A stretch of DNA of 6,658 nucleotides from Candidatus Rifleibacteriota bacterium (lineage in GTDB: Bacteria; Riflebacteria; Ozemobacteria; Ozemobacterales; Ozemobacteraceae), in the NCBI GenBank assembly GCA_017526725.1, contig JAFXRA010000323.1:1-6658 (forward strand), read 5' to 3'. The notes beneath the pieces are model-generated. The model was not told the DNA's origin, ran no database searches, and worked only from the letters and a program-made list of their open reading frames with translations. The position numbers and the translations under genes were made by a program. This document shows, piece by piece, positions 1-3,873 of this stretch. Every line of letters begins with the position of its first letter. The first letter of the stretch is position 1.

Positions 1-593
1 AAGCGGGTAGGGGACCTTGGGCTGGGCCTGTAACTGCGGCAATGGTGATTCTGCCCGATGAACCATGCATTGTTGGACTTAATGATTCTAAAAAGCTTAC
101 AAGAAATCAGCGTAAAGAATTATTTGAAGAAATTAAAGAAAAGGCTGTTGCCTACGGTATTGGCTGGTCATCCGCTGAAGAAATAGATAAAATAAATATT
201 CTCGAAGCTACAAGATTGGCTTTTCAGCGGGCTTTTGAACAGCTTAAACCCCAACCGGATTATGTTTTATTGGATTTCATCAAATTGCCATGGTTAAAGT
301 TGCCTCATCAGGCTTTTGCCAAAGGCGAAACCTTAAGTGCTTCTGTAGCGGCCGCTTCAATATTAGCTAAAGAAGCCCGTGATATAGAAATGGAACGTTT
401 GGCATTAGAATATCCTCAATATGCTTTTGAAGCACATAAAGGCTACGGAACTGCTGCTCATATAAAAGCTTTGAAAGAATATGGTCCTTGCCCTCTTCAC
501 AGAGTGTCTTTTAAACCAATAAAGGCTTTGTTGGAAGAAATTAACGGTCAAAAAGAAGGGAAGAAGAAAGATGTCGGACTCTTCGATCTCTAA
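1..593 (+). CDS. rnhB: Ribonuclease HII, 5'-truncated by window edge
   Basis: RNase HII cleaves the RNA strand of RNA/DNA hybrids and nicks at single ribonucleotides in DNA; it is a cytoplasmic repair enzyme. The frame is open from base 3 and reads AGRGPWAGPVTAA, the continuation of the family's DEAGRGP motif. Bases 1-2 (aa) fit the end of the Glu codon, so the catalytic Asp-Glu pair lies just upstream. About 196 residues are visible, close to full length. Also seen are GLNDSKKL (bases 75-98), the third acidic residue in YVLLD (273-275) and the fourth in SILAKEARD (381-383), then HKGYGT and the end motif HRVSFKPI. In place of the common VDGN the protein has LDFIKLP, a variant I recall from other RNase HII proteins. 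The internal ATG at 42 is not the start, because it would remove the active-site motif. The last 23 bp overlap the next gene, suggesting co-transcription. Confidence 0.96.
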   Translation, partial: AGRGPWAGPVTAAMVILPDEPCIVGLNDSKKLTRNQRKELFEEIKEKAVAYGIGWSSAEEIDKINILEATRLAFQRAFEQLKPQPDYVLLDFIKLPWLKLPHQAFAKGETLSASVAAASILAKEARDIEMERLALEYPQYAFEAHKGYGTAAHIKALKEYGPCPLHRVSFKPIKALLEEINGQKEGKKKDVGLFDL

Positions 594-1569
594 TGTTTCT
601 GCTAGACCAGTTTACACAAATTCTAATACTAATTCTGTAAATGAAGCAAAAACAAATAATGAAGGCACTACTGCAAAAGCCACTTCAAATAATTCTTTAC
701 CAATAGTTAAAGATAATGCTGAAGGTGTAACTTCAAATAAGGTTGTTCAAGATGGAAGTTTGCCAAACCTTGATGCTAAGACCTTATCAACACTTAAAAG
801 CTATGGAGTGAATCTTAACCCTGAAAACCTTAAGCTTATAGCGGCAATAATGAAGAATATGCCTGGCAAAGTTAATATGGGTGACTTGCTTGGGCTTCTG
901 ATTTCCAAAAAATTACCCGTAGAAAATTCAGACCTATTAAGCAAATATATAAGCGGTGATATTAAGTTTTCGGCTCTTTTTGCTAATTTGAGCGAAGAAG
1001 CTTTGAACGAACTGCGTGCTTCCTGGAATACTGGCAAGATGCTTGAGAAACTAGAAAACCTGGTTAAGTTAGGTAATTCTGTTTCTAACGCTGTGGAAAA
1101 ATCTGAACTAGCCGAAGAAGTCGCTGAAAATCTTGCACTTCAAGAACTTTTTTCTAATTTGCCAGATGCCAATAACGATGGAAACATATATTTTCAGTGG
1201 CCAATTTTCTGGAACGGCCAAGAATTGCCAGATTGCTTGGAAGGGGAGGCGTTTTTCCCAAATAAAAACAACCAAAAAGAGGGCTTCTGTTTGAGAATTT
1301 TGGTAACACCGCCAAATCTTGGACAGACAGAGATTTCTCTGACAACCAAAGGCAAAGAACTTTATGTACATTTTGGGGTAAATGAAAAACTGATGGATTC
1401 CTTCAGAAGCATATTCGCTCCAATCAGAGAAAATATTCTGGCTTTGGGCGATTACGAATCGGTACAGTTTACAATCGGTAGAAATAGAGAGCATCGCAAT
1501 TTCTTTTCCCGCGAAGCAAAGTTGCCAAACGCCCCTCAACGAAATACTTATATTGATTTTAAGGCTTAA
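571..1569 (+). CDS. FliK-like / Flg_hook C-terminal domain protein (YlqG-like)
   Basis: A 332-residue protein with no signal peptide or membrane segment. Residues 1-65 are Ser/Asn/Thr/Lys-rich and probably disordered. Residues 70-195 are mostly helical. Residues about 205-310 resemble the FliK C-terminal domain: FQWPIFWNGQELP at 208-220, then LRILVTPPNLGQTEISL from 241, and a segment predicted to end the beta/alpha fold (VQFTIGR). The pattern 'L.I...P.NLG...I.L...G..L.V.F' is typical of Flg_hook domains, which in flagella measure hook length and contact the FlhB C-terminal domain. The start at 571 has a good ribosome site (GAAGGGA, 555-561, 9-nt spacer) inside rnhB. Position after rnhB and before an FlhB-C-like gene matches ylqG-ylqH type loci. 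No flagellar gene is visible here, so the actual role is unknown; assignment rests on pattern and synteny. Confidence 0.72.
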   Translation: MSDSSISNVSARPVYTNSNTNSVNEAKTNNEGTTAKATSNNSLPIVKDNAEGVTSNKVVQDGSLPNLDAKTLSTLKSYGVNLNPENLKLIAAIMKNMPGKVNMGDLLGLLISKKLPVENSDLLSKYISGDIKFSALFANLSEEALNELRASWNTGKMLEKLENLVKLGNSVSNAVEKSELAEEVAENLALQELFSNLPDANNDGNIYFQWPIFWNGQELPDCLEGEAFFPNKNNQKEGFCLRILVTPPNLGQTEISLTTKGKELYVHFGVNEKLMDSFRSIFAPIRENILALGDYESVQFTIGRNREHRNFFSREAKLPNAPQRNTYIDFKA

Positions 1570-1591
1570 TTCTTTGTTTTTTTATATCATT

Positions 1592-1625
1592 TAGGGACAA
1601 AAACCAAAAAAGTCTCTGTCCCTAC
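1592..1625 (-). repeat. REP-like palindromic element with GTAG head
   Basis: An 8-bp perfect inverted repeat TAGGGACA (1592-1599) / TGTCCCTA (1617-1624) encloses a 17-nt loop. Read on the minus strand it begins GTAG and continues GGACAGAGAC, a T run, GG and a T run, then TGTCCCTA. REP sequences mobilised by RAYT (Y1 tyrosine) transposases are short imperfect palindromes preceded by a GTAG-type tetranucleotide, and GGGACAG...TGTCCC hairpins occur dispersed in many genomes. No transposase is in the window, so if it is a REP it is non-autonomous. It is not followed by a T run in either direction, which argues against a plain terminator. Confidence 0.45.
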
Positions 1626-1766
1626 CACTTTGTGAGCAGTTTCCCGAATATCTGATTTGGGAATCATCTGCTTGGCTTTCTCCCTATTTTGCTCTAATTC
1701 TTTTCTCTCCCCCTTATACCCTATGTTCTAAGTAAAAAGGTTTAGCCTTTTTGCTATATTCCATCT

Positions 1767-1801
1767 CTCTAAAATGTCTTTTTAGAAAAGACCTTTTAGA
1801 G
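1767..1801. repeat. Near-perfect 16-bp inverted repeat, 3-nt loop
   Basis: CTCTAAAATGTCTTTT (1767-1782), loop TAG (1783-1785), AAAAGACCTTTTAGAG (1786-1801). Fifteen of 16 positions pair; the only mismatch is T1775 with C1793. It would form a very stable hairpin in RNA or a cruciform in DNA. No T run follows directly on either strand, so it is not a standard terminator. It may be the end of a small mobile repeat or a dimeric protein-binding site. Confidence 0.6.
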
Positions 1802-1813
1802 GTAAAAAAATCA

Positions 1814-1964
1814 TATAATTTTTTTTGCCTAGAGATGAGAGTTTAAAGACAAAGAGATTAGATGAAAGTTTGGTTATTAAGCCAAACAAAAACTAAAATT
1901 TTTAAACTCTAAACTTTTATTCTTAAATAATATGGCTATTAGCTTAAGCTTATGGCTTAAAGCT
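1814..1964 (+). promoter_or_regulatory. Possible promoter -10 and structured leader of lipoprotein gene
   Basis: A perfect TATAAT lies at 1814-1819 but without a clear -35 box. A transcript from about 1826 would have a leader of roughly 160 nt. That leader contains a perfect 10-bp stem AGAGTTTAAA (1838-1847) / TTTAAACTCT (1901-1910) enclosing a second hairpin GTTTGGT / GCCAAAC (1868-1874 with 1881-1887). A third hairpin, AGCTTAAGC / GCTTA-A-AGCT (1941-1949 with 1955-1964, one bulged A), ends 11 nt before the Shine-Dalgarno. I recognise no known riboswitch class. The structures are seen; the regulatory role is inferred. Confidence 0.35.
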
Positions 1965-1988
1965 TATAACTGAAAAAGGAGTTAGTTT

Positions 1989-2912
1989 ATGAGGTTTAAT
2001 TCGCATTATTTCTTTAGGAATATTTTTCTTCTGGCTGCTATAGTATCCAGCCTTCTTCTTACTGCCTGCGGCGGCGGCGGTGGAGGCGGCGGCGGTGGTG
2101 ACGGTCTAAGAGAAGCTTTGGTTGGCACCTGGTATTTGAATTTTGAAGATGGTTTGCCAGTTGTTCCCAATTCAAAGGGTGAAGTTGATACGATGATTCT
2201 GAAATCAGATGGTACTTGCTCTATGAAAACATTTGATTTAACAAATGCAAATCATTCTACATATTGGGAACCCGAAGGAACTGTTTATAATGACAGCGGT
2301 ACATGGAGTTATTCAAACGGGAATCTAATCACAAAGATAGATGGTTATACTATGAGTGTGTCTGTAACTTTTAATAATGGTGCTTTAATATTGAATGGTA
2401 CAGAACCAGAACCTTGGACATCTACTTATAAGAAAACGAAGTATGGCGAATCACAAGATAGCGGTGGTGGTTCAAGCCAAGTAGCAACTCCAACTAATAC
2501 AACAAACCCAACAAACGGAGGAGGTTCATCTCAACCTGTAACTCCATCTAATCCAACAACCATAACAAAAAATGACTTGGTTGGCACCTGGTATTTGAAC
2601 ATTGAAGATGGTTTACCTGTTGTTCCCAATTCTAAGGGTGATGTTTCTTCTATGATTTTGAAATCTGATGGAACTTGCACAATGAAAGATTATGATTTAA
2701 CTACTTATGGTCATTCTGGTTATTATGAACCAGAAGCAACTGTATATAACGATACAGGAACCTGGAGTTATTCTAATGGGAAACTGACCACTGTTATAGA
2801 GGGTTATTCTATGAGTGTTTCTGTAACTCTTAAAGATGGTTCCCTGACTTTGAACGGAACTGAACCAGAACCTTGGACTTCTGTTTACAAGAAAACGAAG
2901 TATTCGTTATAA
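1989..2912 (+). CDS. Lipoprotein with two tandem lipocalin-like repeat domains
   Basis: A 307-residue secreted lipoprotein of unknown function. The start at 1989 has a strong ribosome site (AAGGAG, 1976-1981, 7-nt spacer). A basic N-terminus and hydrophobic core lead to the lipobox LTAC with Cys27 as the lipidated residue. Ten consecutive glycines (28-37) follow as a flexible tether. Two 109-residue domains, residues 44-152 and 197-305, align without gaps and are 84/109 identical. Each begins LVGTWYLN and ends EPEPWTS-YKKTKY, with SDGTC and GTWSYSNG between. The 'VGTW...SDGT...GTW' pattern is like small lipocalin-like beta-barrel domains of secreted proteins; I infer this from pattern only. 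The linker (153-196) is Gly/Ser/Pro/Thr/Asn-rich and itself repeats GGGSSQ. Each domain has one Cys. No retention signal logic can be read without knowing the species. The gene lies between two genes usually adjacent and has its own terminator. Confidence 0.9.
   Translation: MRFNSHYFFRNIFLLAAIVSSLLLTACGGGGGGGGGGDGLREALVGTWYLNFEDGLPVVPNSKGEVDTMILKSDGTCSMKTFDLTNANHSTYWEPEGTVYNDSGTWSYSNGNLITKIDGYTMSVSVTFNNGALILNGTEPEPWTSTYKKTKYGESQDSGGGSSQVATPTNTTNPTNGGGSSQPVTPSNPTTITKNDLVGTWYLNIEDGLPVVPNSKGDVSSMILKSDGTCTMKDYDLTTYGHSGYYEPEATVYNDTGTWSYSNGKLTTVIEGYSMSVSVTLKDGSLTLNGTEPEPWTSVYKKTKYSL
2118..2903 (+). repeat. Intragenic 327-bp tandem domain duplication
   Basis: Copy 1 is 2118-2444 and copy 2 is 2577-2903, equal in length and colinear, with a 459-bp period including the 132-bp linker. 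The encoded domains are 77% identical and many differences are conservative (D/E, S/T, F/Y). The DNA has also diverged at third positions, so this is an older duplication kept under protein constraint, not a recent copying event. Confidence 0.93.
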
Positions 2913-2944
2913 AGATTATAATTAATACTAAGGTTTCAATGATG

Positions 2945-2976
2945 AAAGAGGCTTGGAGTTTCCAGGCCTCTTTTTT
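2945..2976 (+). terminator. Rho-independent terminator after lipoprotein gene
   Basis: Stem GAGGCTTGGA (2948-2957), loop GTT, stem TCCAGGCCTC (2961-2970): ten pairs with one G-T wobble, followed at once by TTTTTT (2971-2976). AAA before the stem can pair with the T run. It lies 33 bp after the stop codon and should strongly end lipoprotein transcription. Confidence 0.92.
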
Positions 2977-3003
2977 ATCGCTAGATGGTAATAGTTGTTT
3001 TTA

Positions 3004-3033
3004 TTGTCACCAATGACTATTATAAGATATAAT
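3004..3033 (+). promoter_or_regulatory. Sigma70-type promoter for the fhlX-like/yraN pair
   Basis: TTGTCA (3004-3009, 5 of 6 to consensus), 18-bp spacer, TATAAT (3028-3033, perfect). The start site would be near 3040, giving a leader of about 27 nt to the ATG at 3067. It follows directly after the lipoprotein terminator, so the downstream genes have an independent supply of transcript. Confidence 0.72.
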
Positions 3034-3066
3034 TATTAGGTGAGGTATTTATAAAAGACTTTATTT

Positions 3067-3378
3067 ATGGCTGACGAAAAGAACAAGACCCAGGTTAAAT
3101 ACGATGATGTGGCGGTAGCCATAAAATATGCTTTTGGCAAAAAGGGTGAGGTCCCAAAAGTTGTAGCTTCTGGTCGTGGTTTGATGGCTAAAAAAATCAT
3201 CGATATAGCTAAAGAAAATGATGTACCTTTAAAAGAAAATAAGCCTCTGGCAGAATCGCTTGCAAAAGTTCCCGTGGGTGTTGAAATACCAGATGAACTT
3301 TGGGGAGCTATGGCTGAAATTTTAGCGCAGGTTTATGCGTTAGATAAGAATAGAGGCGAATATGGACGAAATAGATAA
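3067..3378 (+). CDS. Stand-alone FlhB C-terminal-like protein (FhlX/YlqH type)
   Basis: A 103-residue soluble protein matching the cytoplasmic C-terminal domain of FlhB/YscU export-switch proteins. Family blocks seen are YDDVAVAIKY (12-21), PKVVASG (30-36), AKKIIDIAKENDVPLKEN (41-58) with PLAESL, and VGVEIPDELW (70-79). The membrane part of FlhB is absent and the self-cleaving NPTH motif that normally precedes the YAVALKY-like strand is missing, replaced by KYDD. This is as known for FhlX/YlqH homologues, which can partly substitute for the FlhB C-terminal domain. A likely role is interaction with a type III export gate or with the FliK-like protein encoded upstream; this is inferred. The start is the only ATG available, since an in-frame TAA lies at 3052. 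An AGGTGAGG (3038-3045) is too far upstream to be its ribosome site, so initiation appears weak. It overlaps yraN by 17 bp. Confidence 0.88.
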   Translation: MADEKNKTQVKYDDVAVAIKYAFGKKGEVPKVVASGRGLMAKKIIDIAKENDVPLKENKPLAESLAKVPVGVEIPDELWGAMAEILAQVYALDKNRGEYGRNR

Positions 3379-3748
3379 GCAGAAATTTGAACTAGGACGA
3401 AAGGGTGAGGAAATAGCCTTAAAGTATTTAACAGATAAAGGCTATCAGCTTATAGCTAGAAATTATAGATTTAAGAGATTTGGCGAACTTGATTTAATAA
3501 TGCAGGATGACAAATATCTTGTTTTTGTAGAGGTTAGAACTAAGAAAAATACTATTTTTGGAACGCCGTTAGAAACTGTTGATTATGCAAAGCGCCGCCA
3601 GATAGAAAAAATGGCTCAATTATATTTTACAAAAGAAAAAATACCTGAAGATACTTTTTGCCGTTTTGATGTAGTTGGAATCGTCCTTCCTGACAATGAA
3701 GAACCGAAGATTGAGCATATTCAGGATGCTTTCATTATTGGTGACTAA
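3362..3748 (+). CDS. yraN: YraN family (UPF0102) nuclease-like protein
   Basis: A 128-residue cytoplasmic protein with the full UPF0102 pattern: ELGRKGEEIALKYL (10-23), RNYRFKRFGELDLI (33-46), LVFVEVR (53-59), IFGTPLETVDYAKRRQI and RFDVVGI, ending with the IEHIQDAF block. The family has a restriction-endonuclease-like fold. The putative metal site is Asp44, Glu57 and position 59, which here is Arg where many members have Lys; Arg also occurs in the family. Biochemical role is still poorly defined, with links to DNA uptake or recombination proposed for relatives. Length is normal. The start at 3362 lies inside the previous gene with a ribosome site AGAGGCG (3352-3358), so translation is probably coupled. 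No clear terminator follows. Confidence 0.95.
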   Translation: MDEIDKQKFELGRKGEEIALKYLTDKGYQLIARNYRFKRFGELDLIMQDDKYLVFVEVRTKKNTIFGTPLETVDYAKRRQIEKMAQLYFTKEKIPEDTFCRFDVVGIVLPDNEEPKIEHIQDAFIIGD

Positions 3749-3770
3749 TTTTAGGTTAGGAATTAAGAAT

Positions 3771-3799
3771 TTCACTAATTTTTATAATTATGGTATAGT
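3771..3799 (+). promoter_or_regulatory. Candidate extended -10 promoter for SLBB gene
   Basis: TTCACT (3771-3776, 4 of 6), 17-bp spacer, TATAGT (3794-3799, 5 of 6) preceded by TGG, an extended -10. A second possible -10, TATAAT at 3783-3788, lacks a good -35. The start site would be near 3806, leaving a leader of about 68 nt. Confidence 0.55.
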
Positions 3800-3840
3800 A
3801 TTTCAAAAATTCGCCGATTATTAGGTACACAATTTTTGAC

Positions 3841-3856
3841 GATAGCTAATGCTATC
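3841..3856 (+). promoter_or_regulatory. Small inverted repeat in SLBB gene leader
   Basis: GATAGC TAAT GCTATC is a perfect 6-bp stem with a 4-nt loop. It ends 6 nt before the Shine-Dalgarno AGGAAGG (3863-3869) of the SLBB gene. It could be an mRNA hairpin near the ribosome site or a dyad operator. There is no further evidence. Confidence 0.35.
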
Positions 3857-3873
3857 AACGTTAGGAAGGTTTT

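Larger units (their letters stand above)
1570..1988. other. 419-bp hairpin-rich intergenic region without a gene
   Basis: I find no convincing gene here on either strand. A T-rich run follows the FliK-like stop (1571-1583). The region then holds a REP-like hairpin (1592-1625), an imperfect inverted repeat AGCAG-TTCCC / GGGAA-CTGCT (1635-1645 with 1659-1672), a short AT-rich hairpin AAAAAGG / CCTTTTT (1734-1740 with 1746-1752), a 16-bp hairpin (1767-1801) and an AT-rich palindrome (1801-1810 with 1820-1829). The presumed leader of the lipoprotein gene follows. The 1734-1752 hairpin ends in a T run and might be a weak terminator for the rnhB operon, but it has only two GC pairs. Such density of inverted repeats is absent from the other gaps in the window. 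Confidence 0.7.

Noticed and set aside
42..44. ATG at 42 as start of RNase HII
   Set aside because: The same frame continues upstream to the window edge and encodes AGRGP, part of the catalytic motif, so the gene starts before the window.
1108..1539. 143-codon open frame on the minus strand
   Set aside because: Lies wholly antisense to the FliK-like domain, has no ribosome site or family features, and its composition mirrors the sense codons.
1587..1724. Minus-strand open frame of about 45 codons ending in a GTETFLVFVPK-like tail, with an internal ATG giving 26 residues
   Set aside because: It runs through the REP-like palindrome, whose repeat sequence alone explains the reading frame; no good start with a well-spaced ribosome site and no recognisable family.
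1734..1752. AAAAAGG-TTTAG-CCTTTTT hairpin as terminator of the rnhB operon
   Set aside because: Only two GC pairs and 165 bp after the stop codon; kept as a weak possibility within the intergenic entry and not called separately.
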